NCBI RefSeq assembly: GCF_011393335.1
Contig: NZ_CP049865.1
Span: 186,001 to 250,000, forward strand
Source: Propioniciclava coleopterorum
GTDB lineage: Bacteria > Actinomycetota > Actinomycetes > Propionibacteriales > Propionibacteriaceae
Length of the DNA: 64,000 bases
Direction: 5' to 3'
The position numbers were made by a program, and so were the translations under genes. Below, in pieces: positions 10,182-19,731 of this stretch (within the stretch, counting starts at the first letter, position 1; each line of letters starts with the position of its first letter). The notes beneath the pieces were generated by a model. The model saw only the letters and a program-made list of their open reading frames with translations. It was not told the DNA's origin and ran no database searches.

Positions 10182-11423
10182 TCAGGCGCGCGTCTGTCCG
10201 CGGCCGGTCACGACGTACTTGGTCGACGTCATCTCCGTCAGGGCCATCGGGCCGCGGGCGTGCAGCTTCTGGGTGGAGATGCCGATCTCCGCGCCGAAGC
10301 CGAACTCGCCGCCATCGACGAACCGGCTGGACGCGTTGACGAGCACCGCCGCGGCGTCCACCTCGGCGGTGAACCGGTCGGCGTTGGCGAGGTCGGCGGT
10401 GACGATCGTCTCGGAATGCCCGGTGGTGTGCCCGGCGATGTGGTCCAGGGCGGCGTCCAGGTCGGGGACGATCGCGCAGGCCAGGTCGAGGGTGAGGTAC
10501 TCGGCGTCGAACTCGTCGGGCCCGGCGGGCACGATGCGCTCGGAGAAGGCGGCGACGTCGGGGGCGCCGTGGACGGTCACGCCCGCGCACTCCAGTTCGG
10601 CCAGCGCACGGGGCAGGAAGCTCGGCGCGATGTCGGCGTGCACGAGCAGCGTCTCGAGCGCGTTGCAGACGCTGGGCCGCTGGGTCTTGGCGTTGAGCAG
10701 GATCTCCAGGGCCATGTCGGGGTCGGCGGAGGCGTCCACGAACAGATGGCAGTTGCCGGTGCCGGTCTCGATCACGGGCACCTTCGCGCCCTCGACGACG
10801 GCGTTGATGAGTCCGGCGCCGCCGCGCGGGATCAGCACGTCGATCAGGCCGCGGGCGGCCATCATGTCGGCGGTCACCTCGCGCCCGCCCTCGACGAGCT
10901 GGACGGCGTCGACGGGCAGGTCGGTGGTGGCGATCCCGGCGCGCAGCGCCTCGATGATGGCCCGGTTGGAGTGCAGCGCGGAGCTGGACCCGCGCAGGAG
11001 CGCAGCGTTGCCGGACTTCAGGGCGATGCCGGCGGCGTCCGCGGTGACGTTGGGGCGGGCCTCGTAGATGATCCCGACCACGCCGAACGGGACGCGCACC
11101 TGGCGCACCTGGACGCCGTTGGGGTTGGTCCAGCCGCGCACCACATCGCCGACGGGGTCGGCGAGCCCGGCCAGGTCGACCAGCCCGGACGCCATGCCGG
11201 CGACCCGCTCGGGCGTGAGCCGAAGCCGGTCGATCAGGGACGCCTCCGTGCCGGCCTCTTGCGCAGCGGTCACGTCGAGCGCGTTGGCGGCCAGCACCGT
11301 GTCGGCGGCGTCGAGCAGGTGCTGCGCCATCGCGGCCAGCGCGGCGTCCTTGCGCCCCCGGGACGCGGTGGCCAGGGCGCGGGCGGCGGCGCGGGCGCGC
11401 TGCGCCTGCTCGAGGAACTCCAT
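10182..11423 (-). CDS. proA: Glutamate-5-semialdehyde dehydrogenase (gamma-glutamyl phosphate reductase)
   Basis: 413 residues. ProA reduces gamma-glutamyl phosphate with NADPH, the second step of proline synthesis. The aldehyde-dehydrogenase-type catalytic cysteine is in [30 protein letters not shown] and [20 protein letters not shown] are family signatures. The start is the ATG at 11423 ([11 protein letters not shown]); although the frame is open upstream, that part has no family similarity. No ribosome site precedes this ATG, but a TAGAAT box ends 7 bases before it, suggesting a leaderless mRNA. proB, normally adjacent, is separated by 812 bases of repeat-bearing noncoding DNA. Confidence 0.96.
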   Translation of the reverse strand: MEFLEQAQRARAAARALATASRGRKDAALAAMAQHLLDAADTVLAANALDVTAAQEAGTEASLIDRLRLTPERVAGMASGLVDLAGLADPVGDVVRGWTNPNGVQVRQVRVPFGVVGIIYEARPNVTADAAGIALKSGNAALLRGSSSALHSNRAIIEALRAGIATTDLPVDAVQLVEGGREVTADMMAARGLIDVLIPRGGAGLINAVVEGAKVPVIETGTGNCHLFVDASADPDMALEILLNAKTQRPSVCNALETLLVHADIAPSFLPRALAELECAGVTVHGAPDVAAFSERIVPAGPDEFDAEYLTLDLACAIVPDLDAALDHIAGHTTGHSETIVTADLANADRFTAEVDAAAVLVNASSRFVDGGEFGFGAEIGISTQKLHARGPMALTEMTSTKYVVTGRGQTRA

Positions 11424-11430
11424 GGGTCCG

Positions 11431-11436
11431 ATTCTA
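11431..11436 (-). promoter_or_regulatory. -10 box for leaderless proA
   Basis: TAGAAT on the minus strand, 7 bases before the proA ATG, identical to the box in front of obgE. A -35 hexamer is not evident. Confidence 0.5.
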
Positions 11437-11739
11437 GAGAGGGCACGGTCGCACACGCCCTTGGGGAGCGACCGTGGACACCCTCCCACGTGGCCGCCGG
11501 GTCTGGGAGAGCCTCTGAGGAGACGACCGCTGGGAGCAGGTCTGCTCGCCATCGCGACGATCCGCGCGGACCCGGGTGGTCGGCCACGGCGGCTCATGCG
11601 CCGAGATGTGATCGCGGCCAGGTACGAGTCAATGGCGAATCGATCCCGCCGAGGCCGCCTACGTGCGGGTGTGCCGACCCGCATGGCCGGCCGGCACTCT
11701 CCTCACCGGGAGCTTCTCCTAGCTCATCGAGTCGGACGC

Positions 11740-11836
11740 GTCGTTCTGGTGCCCCGGCTGCACGCTTCGCGCCGCACGGTTTGCGCTGACAAGGGCACCC
11801 GCGAAAGCCGTCTCTCTCTCGGGGCACCAGAACGAC
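11740..11836. repeat. Perfect 17-bp inverted repeat enclosing 63 bases
   Basis: The arms GTCGTTCTGGTGCCCCG (11740-11756) and CGGGGCACCAGAACGAC (11820-11836) match exactly. Inside, TTCGCG and CGCGAA can form a second nested stem. No T run follows on either strand, so it is not a simple terminator. It may be a structured RNA, a small mobile or palindromic element, or a recombination remnant. Confidence 0.7.
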
Positions 11837-11998
11837 AGGAAGGCCCCGGCACCCGGCGCGCTGCAGGCTCACGCGGCTGGATGACGAAGCCCTCGTCGCC
11901 GGTCTGCCCGAAGGACGGCGCCTCCGCGACCCTGACCGAACGCGGCCTCCGCCGCTGCGCATCATCGCGATCTCACGCGCACCCCGCCACGCCGGCGC

Positions 11999-12042
11999 AG
12001 TCGCCCCCCTTTGCGTCAGATGCCCCCTTTCCTACGGGGGCA
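11999..12042. repeat. Inverted copies of the 20-bp repeat, forming a hairpin
   Basis: The stretch 11999-12018 is nearly the reverse complement of a repeat unit of the array that follows. A second partial inverted copy and the first direct copy form TGCCCCC-8 bases-GGGGGCA at 12021-12042. Confidence 0.6.
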
Positions 12043-12221
12043 ACTGCACCGACGCGGGCGACTCGTCACAAACGCGGGCGGCGCGTCGCAAACGGGGGCG
12101 ACTCGTCACGAGCCGGGGCGGCGCGTCGCAAACGGGGGCGACTCGTCACGAGCCGGGCAGCACGTCGCAAACGGGGGCGACTCGTCCCAAACGCGGGCGG
12201 CGCGTCCCAAACGCGGGCGAC
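12034..12221. repeat. 20-bp tandem repeat array with alternating unit types
   Basis: GGGCG-type unit starts fall at 12056, 12076, 12096, 12116, 12136, 12155, 12175, 12195 and 12215, a period of 20 with one unit of 19. Units alternate between GGGCGACTCGTC and GGGCGGCGCGTC forms, each usually ending CAAACG or CGAGCCG, giving a 40-bp higher-order period. The array ends 15 bases before the proB stop codon. Confidence 0.85.
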
Positions 12222-12235
12222 GGGGCCCGAGGAGG

Positions 12236-13366
12236 TCAGGCCCGGAACTTCTTGCGCAGGATCATCGCGTCCCGGTGCACCAGTTCGCGGTCGAAGCCCT
12301 CCCCCAGTTCGTCGGCCAGGGCGCGGGTGGTGCGGCCCAGCATCGAGGGCAGGTCGGCCGCGTCGTAGTTGACCAGGCCGTGGCCGACGAGTTCGCCGTC
12401 GGGGCCGTCCAGGCGGACGGGATCGCCGGCGTGGAACGAACCCGAGAACCCCGAGACGCCCGCCGGCAGCAGGGACGCCTTCCGCTCCACGACGGCGCGC
12501 ACGGCGCCTGCGTCCAGGGTGAGCACCCCGGCGGCCTTGGACGCGTACGCCAGCCACAGCATCTTCCGCGAGCGGCGGCGTCCGGACGCCCGGAACAGCG
12601 TGCCGACCGGCTCGCCGGCCAGGGCGGCGGCGACCTCGGTGGCCGAGGCCAGCACCGTGGTGACGCCCGCGTGGGTGGCGATCTTGGCGGCCTCCAGCTT
12701 GGTGGTCATGCCGCCGGTGCCGACCCCCGAACCGATCCGGGAGGTGTCGACGGCGAGGTCGTCGACCTCCGCGACGTCGGTGATCTTCCGCGCGCCGGGT
12801 CGGGCGGGGTGGTCGGTGTAGAGCGCGTCCACGTCCGAGAGCAGGAACAGAGCGTCCGCGCCGACGAGGTGGGCGACCAGGGCGGCGAGCTTGTCATTGT
12901 CGCCGAAGCGCAGCTCGTTGGTGGCGACCGTGTCGTTCTCGTTCACGATCGGCACCGCCCCCAGCTCCAGCAGCCGGGTGAAGGTGCGCAGCGCGTTGGC
13001 GTAGCTGCCCTGCCGGGTGACGTCCTCGACGGTGAGCAGCACCTGCCCGACCGTGAGGCCGTGCGCGGCGAACAACGAGGTGTACTTGGCCAGCAGGAGG
13101 CCCTGCCCCACGGACGCGGCGGCCTGCCGCGTGGCCAGGTCGCGCGGACGCCGCCGCATGCCGAGCGGGTCCAGGCCCGCCGCCACGGCGCCGGAGGACA
13201 CGACGACGACGTCCTGCCCGGACGCCCGCGCGGCGGCGATGGCGTCCACCAACGCGTTGAGTTGCGGCACATCGATGCGGCCCTCGCGGTCGGTGATGGA
13301 CGAGGAGCCCACCTTGACGACGATCCGCCGCGCCTCGGCGACGGACCTGCGGATGGCTGCGCTCAC
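12236..13366 (-). CDS. proB: Glutamate 5-kinase
   Basis: 376 residues from a GTG at 13366 that overlaps the obgE stop codon (GTGA). ProB phosphorylates glutamate at the gamma carboxyl, committing it to proline. The amino-acid-kinase domain shows [28 protein letters not shown] and [22 protein letters not shown]-terminal PUA domain (about residues 275-376, from [16 protein letters not shown]) is present, as in the long form of the enzyme; proline normally feeds back on the kinase domain. Confidence 0.96.
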   Translation of the reverse strand: MSAAIRRSVAEARRIVVKVGSSSITDREGRIDVPQLNALVDAIAAARASGQDVVVVSSGAVAAGLDPLGMRRRPRDLATRQAAASVGQGLLLAKYTSLFAAHGLTVGQVLLTVEDVTRQGSYANALRTFTRLLELGAVPIVNENDTVATNELRFGDNDKLAALVAHLVGADALFLLSDVDALYTDHPARPGARKITDVAEVDDLAVDTSRIGSGVGTGGMTTKLEAAKIATHAGVTTVLASATEVAAALAGEPVGTLFRASGRRRSRKMLWLAYASKAAGVLTLDAGAVRAVVERKASLLPAGVSGFSGSFHAGDPVRLDGPDGELVGHGLVNYDAADLPSMLGRTTRALADELGEGFDRELVHRDAMILRKKFRA

Positions 13367-14865
13367 CCCTGCTCGTCCTCCATGGCCCGCCAGCTCTGCT
13401 TGGGGTCCCGCGACAGGCCCTCGGCCGCGGCCTTGGCGGCGTGGTACTCCGCGTCCAGCTCGCGGCGGCGCTTCACCGAGGCGCGCTCGTCGTGGAGGCG
13501 CTCGTCGTCGCCGCGGCGGGTGAGCAGCTCGGCGCCGGACTGGATCTGCGGCGCGAAGTCGAACACGACGGGGTTCTCCCCGGCGCCGATCGCGACGGCG
13601 TCGCCCTCGCGCGCGCCCAGGTCGAGCAGCTTCTCCTCGATGCCCAGCCGCGTGAACCGGTCGGCCAGGTAGCCGACCGCCTCGGGGTTGTTGAAGTCGG
13701 TCTGCTTGACCCAGCGCTCGGGCTTGTCGCCGCGGACGCGCCACACGAAGCCGCCCTCGCCGTCGCCCATCTTGTTGATGGTGAACGCGGCCGCCGACCC
13801 GGCGACCGGCTCGGGCCGGATCACGATCCGGGCGGGTTCGGGCGCGGGCAGCGAGGCGCGCCGCTCGCGCACCAGGTCGGCCATCGCGTACGTGAGCGCG
13901 TTCAGCCCCTCGCCGGTCTTGGTCGAGATCGGGAACACCCGCAGCCCGCGCGCCTCCAGGTCGGGCAGCACGATGTCGGCCAGCTCGCGGCCGTCCGGGA
14001 TGTCGATCTTGTTGAGCGCGACCAGCCGCGGCCGATCCTCCAGGCCGCCGTACGCGGCGAGTTCGCCCTCGATGATGTCCAGATCGGTGACCGGGTCGCG
14101 GCCCGGCTCGTAGGTCGCGCAGTCGATCACGTGCACGATGGCCAGGCAGCGCTCGATGTGGCGCAGGAATTCGTGCCCCAGGCCGCGGCCCTCGGACGCC
14201 CCTTCGATCAGGCCGGGCACGTCCGCGACCGTGTAGGTGGTGTCGCCCGCGACGACGACGCCGAGGTTCGGGATCAGCGTGGTGAACGGGTAGTCGGCGA
14301 TCTTGGGCCGGGCGCGGCTGATCGCCGCGATCAGGCTCGACTTGCCGGCGCTGGGGAAGCCGACGAGGCCGACGTCGGCCAGCACCTTCAGCTCGAGGGT
14401 GATGGTGCGCTGCTCGCCGTCCTCGCCCAGCAGCGCGAAGCCGGGCGCCTTGCGCGCCGACGTCGCCAGCGCGGCGTTGCCCAGGCCGCCGCGCCCGCCC
14501 GCCGCGACGGTCGCCTCGGCGCCCTCGCCGATCAGGTCGGCGATGATCGCACCCGTGTCCGCGTCGGTGACCACTGTGCCGTCGGGGACCGCCAGCACGA
14601 TGTCGCCGCCGTTCGCGCCCGACTTGTGGTCGCCCTCGCCGGGCTGCCCGTTGGTGGCGCGCCGCTGGGACTGCCGGTGGTAGTCGACCAGCGTCGTCAG
14701 GCCCGGGTCGACACGCAGGATCACCGAGCCGCCGTGGCCGCCGTTGCCGCCGTCGGGGCCGCCGAGCGGCTTGAACTTCTCGCGGTGCACCGACGTGCAG
14801 CCGTGCCCGCCGTTGCCCCCCTGGACGCGGAGGGTGGCGCGGTCGACGAACGAGGGAATGGCCAT
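13363..14865 (-). CDS. obgE: GTPase ObgE/CgtA
   Basis: 500 residues, the three-domain actinobacterial form. The glycine-rich Obg fold is N-terminal ([18 protein letters not shown]), the G domain has [11 protein letters not shown] (G1), [16 protein letters not shown] (G3) and NKID (G4), and an OCT domain follows at about 340-420, then a charged tail. Obg couples 50S assembly with ppGpp signalling and growth. In related genomes it is co-transcribed behind rplU-rpmA; here those genes lie 9.5 kb away and obgE has its own TAGAAT box 8 bases before the ATG. proB follows with a 4-base overlap. Confidence 0.97.
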   Translation of the reverse strand: MAIPSFVDRATLRVQGGNGGHGCTSVHREKFKPLGGPDGGNGGHGGSVILRVDPGLTTLVDYHRQSQRRATNGQPGEGDHKSGANGGDIVLAVPDGTVVTDADTGAIIADLIGEGAEATVAAGGRGGLGNAALATSARKAPGFALLGEDGEQRTITLELKVLADVGLVGFPSAGKSSLIAAISRARPKIADYPFTTLIPNLGVVVAGDTTYTVADVPGLIEGASEGRGLGHEFLRHIERCLAIVHVIDCATYEPGRDPVTDLDIIEGELAAYGGLEDRPRLVALNKIDIPDGRELADIVLPDLEARGLRVFPISTKTGEGLNALTYAMADLVRERRASLPAPEPARIVIRPEPVAGSAAAFTINKMGDGEGGFVWRVRGDKPERWVKQTDFNNPEAVGYLADRFTRLGIEEKLLDLGAREGDAVAIGAGENPVVFDFAPQIQSGAELLTRRGDDERLHDERASVKRRRELDAEYHAAKAAAEGLSRDPKQSWRAMEDEQG

Positions 14866-14873
14866 GTCCGCAG

Positions 14874-14879
14874 ATTCTA
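14874..14879 (-). promoter_or_regulatory. -10 box for leaderless obgE
   Basis: TAGAAT on the minus strand in the context CGGTAGAAT, 8 bases before the obgE ATG. No ribosome site lies between them, so a leaderless transcript is likely. Confidence 0.5.
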
Positions 14880-14967
14880 CCGTGGGCGTCCTCGATGGCC
14901 TGCCGTGGCGCCGCGCGCCGCGTCCCGGTCATCTCCGCGCCGGGAGGGGCTTCGGCCGCCACGCGCC

Positions 14968-15315
14968 CTAGGTGTGGCGGTGGCCCATGAAATGCAGCAC
15001 CCGGTGCGCGACGTCGTCGATGAGCCGGTAGCGCATCGTCCGTCCCTCACGGCGCGCCTCGACCCAACCTTCCTCCCGGAGCACCCGAAGTGCTTGGGAC
15101 GCCGCCGTGCGGGTGACCCCGGCCGCGCGTGCAAGGTCGGCGACCGGAGAATCGGGATGCAGGTGCATGTGCGACAGCAGATGGAGCCGAGTCGGGTCGG
15201 CGAGGAGCTCGAAGTGGCGCGCCCACTCCACACCCGTGGGCGGGTCGCCCGCAGGTGATCCCCCAACCTCCGACACGCCGACCTCCGGAACGCTGTCCCT
15301 GCTACCGTCTTCCAT
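14968..15315 (-). CDS. ArsR/SmtB family metal-responsive repressor
   Basis: 115 residues with a winged helix (VEWARHFELLADPTRLHLLS, ARAAGVTRTAASQALRVLRE, then the wing GRTMRYRLIDD). The last helix is rich in possible metal ligands, D-D-V-A-H-R-V-L-H-F-M-G-H-R-H-T, in the place of the alpha-5 sensor site of SmtB, NmtR and CzrA. An in-frame ATG at 15333 would place the start inside the palindromic operator, so 15315 is preferred. The protein is divergent from a NikABCDE-type transporter and presumably represses it until metal binds. Nickel, cobalt or zinc cannot be separated from sequence alone. Confidence 0.88.
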   Translation of the reverse strand: MEDGSRDSVPEVGVSEVGGSPAGDPPTGVEWARHFELLADPTRLHLLSHMHLHPDSPVADLARAAGVTRTAASQALRVLREEGWVEARREGRTMRYRLIDDVAHRVLHFMGHRHT

Positions 15316-15334
15316 GTGTCTGATCAGACACATG
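15313..15334. promoter_or_regulatory. Perfect 22-bp palindrome, probable ArsR operator
   Basis: The 11-base half CATGTGTCTGA is followed by its exact reverse complement TCAGACACATG. It lies between the divergent arsR and nikA genes and overlaps the arsR start codon, so a bound dimer would block both directions. The 20-base form is typical in size for ArsR-family operators. Confidence 0.8.
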
Positions 15335-15354
15335 TTTCTTCGGGAAGAGCCCTC

Positions 15355-16961
15355 ATGCTATCTCGGTTCTCACGGCGTGCCTGCCTCGCCGGCGCACTTC
15401 TGACCCTCAGCCTGATGGGCTGCACGGCCCAGCCGCTCCCCGCCACCTCCGGCAGCGAGATCGTGCTCGCCGACGCTTACGAGCTGGGGGCTACAACCCC
15501 GTCTCCGGCTATGGCGAGCTCGGGGTCTCGCCGCTCTACGACGGGCTGATGCGGCTCGACAGCGCAGGCGACGAGGCCCTCCCCGCGTTCGCACCGGCCT
15601 TGGCCATGGAGGCGCCCATCCCCAACGCCGACTCGAGCGTGTGGAGCGTTCCGCTGCGCCAGGGCGTCACCTTCCACGACGGCACCCCCTTCGACGGTGC
15701 CGACGTGGTCGCCACCTACAACGCGGTGCTCGACCCAGGCAGCGCTTCGGAGATCGCGTCGGCGTTCGCCATGATCGCTGAGGTCAGTTCCAGCCGCACC
15801 GCAACGGGCGAGACCGTCACCTTCACCCTGGCCTACCCCTACGCCGACTTCCCGTCGCGCCTCCTGTTGGCGATCGCCCCCTCCGAGCGGCTCACCGGGG
15901 GGCCGGCGGCGGAGTCGAGCCTCAACCGCGAGCCTGTCGGCACCGGGCCGTACCGACTCAGCGAGTTGACCGCCGACCGTGCCGTGTTCACCGCGAACCC
16001 CCACTATTGGGCCGGCCCTCCGCAGGTGTCGAAGGTGACCACGGTGTATCTGCCCGACGACAACTCCCGCGTCCAGCGGGTGGCGGCCGGGGAGTTCGAC
16101 GGCACCATCCTCCCGCCCGCACTGGCCCGCACGTTCACCTCCAAGCCCGGCTTCGGGATCGAGTCCGCCCACTCCGCCGATTGGCGGGGGGTCTCGCTGC
16201 CCGCCGATGTCGCCTTCACCCGGGATCCCCAGGTGCGTCTCGCCCTCAACCACGCCGTCGACCGGCAGGCGATGGTCGACACGGTCCTTGCCGGGTACGG
16301 CGAGGTGGCGCACACCCCCGTTTCAGCGGTGTACGGCGACGCCTTCGACCCCGCCGCGGTGTTCCCCTACGACGTCGACAAGGCTCGCTCCCTGCTGGCG
16401 GGAGCAGGCTGGAGTCCCGGCCCCGACGGCGTCCTGGTGAAGGGGACCGACCGGGCGGCCTTCACCGTGGCGTTCCGGCCGACCGACTCGGTTCGGCGCG
16501 ACCTCGCGACGGCGTTCGCCGCCGACATGATGCGGGTCGGCGTCGAGGTGACCCTCGCGGGGCTGGACTTCGACAAGATCGAGCCTCGGGTGCGCGACCT
16601 GGGCATCCTGCTCGGCGGCGGCGACAAGCCCTTCTCGCTGGACACCCAGGTCTACGCCGCACTGCACTCCCCCCTGCCCGGGACGGCCCTCTGGGACAAC
16701 CCGGGCCAGTTCAGCACTCCCGCGCGCGACGCTGCGCTCGACCAGGCGCGCCGGACCCTGGACCCGGAGCGACGGACCAGTCTGTACCGACAGGTCCAGG
16801 CGGACTACCTCACCGACCCGTCCTACGTCTTCCTGGTGTTCCTCGAGCACACCTACGCCGTCCGGGACAGCACGTGGCAGCGCGCTCCGGTGACGATCGA
16901 GCCGCACTCCCACGGGGTGAACTGGGGGCCGTGGTGGAACGTGGCCTCCTGGACACGCTGA
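15355..16961 (+). pseudogene. nikA: NikA-type nickel/peptide ABC transporter substrate-binding lipoprotein, frame broken by one missing base
   Basis: The N-terminal frame has a lipoprotein signal (RRACLAGALLTLSLMGC, lipobox Cys about residue 22) and stops making sense at Leu-Gly. Restoring one G in the run 15486-15490 gives ELGGYNPVSGYGELGVSPLY and continues in the long downstream frame, a 535-residue SBP_bac_5 protein (VTFHDGTPFDGADVVATYNA, REPVGTGPYRLSE, IEPHSHGVNWGPWWN). It would bind the metal chelate or peptide outside the membrane and deliver it to the permeases that follow. A GGAAGAG ribosome site lies 7 bases before ATG 15355. Because the rest is intact and the operon continues, a sequence error is likelier than decay. 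Confidence 0.78.
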
Positions 16962-16966
16962 CGACC

Positions 16967-18003
16967 GTGCAGACGGCCCACGGATCGCAGACGCCCTCAC
17001 CGGACCTCGCGACAGCCCGGCGTCGGCGCCGCGCCCGCGAAGTGCGAGGGCTGATCGGGCGGCGGATCACGGTGGCTCTGCCGCTGCTGGTCCTGATCTC
17101 GATGGGTCTGTTCGTCCTGGCCCAGGCCTCGCCGTTCGACCCGCTCGTCGGTTACCTGGGCGACCGCTACCCGCTCACCACACCCGAGCAGCGCCAGTCG
17201 ATGCGTGAGGTGCTCCGGCTCGATCAGCCCTGGTGGGCGGGCTGGCTGGCCTGGGCGTCCGATCTGGTGTCCGGAGATCTCGGCCACTCGCGTTCGTACG
17301 CCATGCCGGTTTCGGCCGTGCTGGCCGAACGTCTGCCCGCCACGCTCCTGCTGTCGGCGGCGGGTCTGGCCGTCGCCCTGCTCCTGAGCCTGCTCGGCGC
17401 CCTGATCGCCGCGCTCAACCCGGGCTCTGTCCTGGACCGGGCGACCCACGCGCTCGCCACCTTCCTGCAGGCTGTTCCGCCCTTCGTTCTCGCCCTGGCC
17501 GCGGTGACCGTCGGGCCATCACCCTCGGCTGGTTCCCGGCGGGCGGGGCCTCCCCCGTGGTCGGCCCCACCACCGCCCTCACCACGGTGCATCATCTGAT
17601 CCTTCCGGCGCTGGTTCTGGGGCTGTCGCAGATGCCGTGGCTGCTGCTCTCGCTGCACGCCGAGATCACCACCGCACTCGCCTCCGACCCGGTGCGCGCG
17701 GCGCTCGCCCGCGGCCTGCCGTGGCCCGGCGTGGTGGTCGGTCACGTGCTGCCGCCCGCCCTGGCGCCTCTGGTCACGCTGGTGGGGGTACGACTCCCTG
17801 AGTTGATCGTGGGGGCGGCCCTCGTCGAGGAGGTGTTCGGATGGCCCGGCGTCGCGGCCGCGATGGTGACGTCGGCCCGAACCCTGGACATGCCGCTTCT
17901 CGCCATCCTGACCGTGGCCAGCACCGCCACCGTCCTGCTCGGCTCACTCCTGTCCGATCTCGGCTACCTCGCTCTCGACCCCCGGGTGCGCATCGATGAC
18001 TGA
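16967..18003 (+). pseudogene. nikB: NikB-type ABC transporter permease, frame broken by one missing base
   Basis: A basic N-terminus is followed by a membrane helix (ITVALPLLVLISMGLFVLAQ) and the conserved DPLVGYLGDRYPLTTPEQ region. The first frame is lost at GGG 17513-17515; with one extra G it reads AAVTVGAITLGWFPAGG, the usual NikB/DppB junction, and continues through the EAA-type loop ASDPVRAALARGLPW to the end. The repaired protein has 345 residues, normal for this family. The start is taken as GTG 16967, six bases after the nikA stop. It overlaps nikC by 8 bases, so the cassette looks like one transcript. Confidence 0.75.
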
Positions 18004-18850
18004 CGCGCTCCTCACCGCCGCCCCGCGCCGTCGGACCGAACCGGGGGCATGGTGGGCCATCATCGTCCTGATCGTGGTGCTCGCCTACGCCGCCCTGGTT
18101 CCCCTGCTCGCTCCCGCCGCCCTGCACGAGGTGGACCTCGCCGCGGCCCGGGAGGCGCCGTCCCCGTCCCACCTGTTCGGCACCGACAACTCCGGGCGTG
18201 ATCTCTTCGTGCGGGTCGCCGAGGGCATGCGCGTCAGCCTGCTCATCGCCCTGGTCTGCGCCCTCACCTCGACGCTCATCGGCGTGGCGGTCGGTACCGT
18301 CGCGGCCGTGGCGGGCGGCGTGGTCGATGGGGCCCTGATGCGCGCAACGGACGCCACCAACGCCCTGCCCCACCTGCTGCTCGGGATCGTGATCGTGGCG
18401 TTCTTCCCCGGCTCGCTCACCGCGATCATCGCCTCCATCGCGCTCACGCACTGGCCGCAGGTCGCCAGGATCGTGCGCTCGGTGGCGGTCACCACCCGAC
18501 GCATGGAGTTCGTGGACGCCGCCTACCTGGCCGGCGCGACCCACCGCGATGTGGCGTTCCGCCACGTCGTGCCCGCCGCTTCGGGCCAGTCGGTCGTGGC
18601 CGTCGTCCTGCTGCTGCCGCACGCCATCTGGCACGAGTCGACCCTGTCGTTCCTGGGCCTGGGGCTGGCCCCCGACCGCGCGTCGCTGGGCACACTCCTG
18701 CAGATCTCACGCGGCGAGGTGATGATCGGTGGTTGGTGGACCCTCGCATTCCCCGCCGCCGCCCTCGTGGTGACGGCCTTCGCGATCGCGGGCCTGGCCG
18801 GGGCAGCGCAGCGTCGCGTGGCCCCGATCGCCGAGGGGCGCGTGACGTGA
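17996..18850 (+). CDS. nikC: NikC-type ABC transporter permease
   Basis: 284 residues, BPD_transp_1 inner-membrane permease with about six helices. The N-terminal extension ends in WWAIIVLIVVLAYAALVPLL, followed by the family marker HLFGTDNSGRDLFVRVAEG; the cytoplasmic EAA loop is VDAAYLAGATHRDVAFRHVV. It pairs with NikB to form the channel driven by the two ATPases downstream. Its start overlaps nikB and its stop overlaps nikD (GTGA), so the genes are translationally coupled. Confidence 0.92.
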   Translation: MTDALLTAAPRRRTEPGAWWAIIVLIVVLAYAALVPLLAPAALHEVDLAAAREAPSPSHLFGTDNSGRDLFVRVAEGMRVSLLIALVCALTSTLIGVAVGTVAAVAGGVVDGALMRATDATNALPHLLLGIVIVAFFPGSLTAIIASIALTHWPQVARIVRSVAVTTRRMEFVDAAYLAGATHRDVAFRHVVPAASGQSVVAVVLLLPHAIWHESTLSFLGLGLAPDRASLGTLLQISRGEVMIGGWWTLAFPAAALVVTAFAIAGLAGAAQRRVAPIAEGRVT

Positions 18851-19731
18851 CCGCCGTCGACATCCGCGCGCTGACCCTGCGCATTCCCACCACCGTCGGT
18901 CGCCGCCCTGCCTGGGTTCACGTGGCCAACGACGTCTCCCTGGCCCTGACCCCCGGTCGGATGCACGCGCTCGTCGGGGAGTCCGGGTGCGGGAAGTCCG
19001 TGCTGGCGGCGACCCTGAGCGGCCTGCTGCCACCGCGCACCCGGGTGAGCGGCCACGTGGTCATCGGGCGGACCGATGTCACGGCCGCGCTGGGGTATCC
19101 CCGCGATCCTGTGTGGGTTCCGCTGCGCGGCCGCGTCGTCGGGACGGTCCCCCAGTCGGCGGCGACGGCCTTCACGCCGACCCGGAGGATCCGTCGGCAG
19201 ATCGAGGAGACCGTCGCCGCCCTGGGGGGTCTCCGCACAGCGGAGGACCTGGCCGACGCCTGCCACCTCCCACGCTGGGCCCTGGACGCCTACCCCCACG
19301 AACTGTCGGGCGGACTGATCGGTCGAGCAGCGCTGGCGGCCGCGTTGGCGGGGCAACCCTCCGTTCTCGTCGCGGATGAGCCCACCGCCTCCCTCGACCG
19401 TCCGCTGGCCCGCACCGTCCTCGGGCTGCTTCGCGCTCAGGCCGACTCGGGGGTCGCCGTCCTGCTGATCACCCACGACCTCGCGGCGCTCCTCGACGGC
19501 GTCCGGGACGGCCGGCCACTGGTGGAGGACCTGTCGGTGATGTACGCCGGACGCCTGGTCGAGCAGGGCCCGGCTTCTGACGTCTGGGCGGCGCCGAGCC
19601 ACTCCTACACCCGGGCTCTGCTCGACGCGCTGCCGCGCAACGGCCTCCGGGAGGTACCGGGAACGCCGCCCACACTCACCGACCCCGATGGCCCGGCGCG
19701 CTTCGACGATCGTCTCCGGGGTGCGTCATGA
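18847..19731 (+). CDS. nikD: NikD/DppD-type ABC transporter ATP-binding protein
   Basis: 294 residues from GTG 18847, overlapping the nikC stop. Walker A is GESGCGKSVLAATLSG, the signature is LSGGLIGRAALAAALAG (a variant of LSGGQ), Walker B is VLVADEPTASLD and the switch His is in LLITHDLAALLDG. The region after the nucleotide-binding domain, with MYAGRLVEQGPASDVW and HSYTRALLDALP, is typical of the oligopeptide/nickel ABC group. The unusual LSGGL instead of LSGGQ/M may lower its ATPase competence but such variation occurs in paired ATPases. Confidence 0.92.
   Translation: MTAVDIRALTLRIPTTVGRRPAWVHVANDVSLALTPGRMHALVGESGCGKSVLAATLSGLLPPRTRVSGHVVIGRTDVTAALGYPRDPVWVPLRGRVVGTVPQSAATAFTPTRRIRRQIEETVAALGGLRTAEDLADACHLPRWALDAYPHELSGGLIGRAALAAALAGQPSVLVADEPTASLDRPLARTVLGLLRAQADSGVAVLLITHDLAALLDGVRDGRPLVEDLSVMYAGRLVEQGPASDVWAAPSHSYTRALLDALPRNGLREVPGTPPTLTDPDGPARFDDRLRGAS

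Larger units (their letters stand above)
11437..12235. other. 799-base proB-proA intergenic region without a gene
   Basis: Short open frames here have no recognisable protein features and no ribosome sites. The stretch holds a 97-base structured element bounded by a perfect 17-bp inverted repeat (11740-11836), a hairpin made of repeat units (12021-12042) and a 20-bp tandem repeat array (12034-12221). The remaining sequence (about 11437-11739 and 11837-11998) shows nothing I can name. Confidence 0.6.

Noticed and set aside
11594-11965. Possible 123-codon gene in the proB-proA gap
   Set aside because: Arg/Ser/Gly-rich composition, spans the inverted repeat, and no ribosome site or family match is recognisable.
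12034-12221. CRISPR array
   Set aside because: Units are contiguous without unique spacers and no cas genes lie nearby.
12236-14962. Frame that would extend proB through obgE as one 908-residue protein
   Set aside because: The upstream part is obgE read in the wrong frame; proB starts at the GTG overlapping the obgE stop.
15316-15333. Longer ArsR start at 15333
   Set aside because: It would place the start codon within the palindromic operator and add residues without family similarity.
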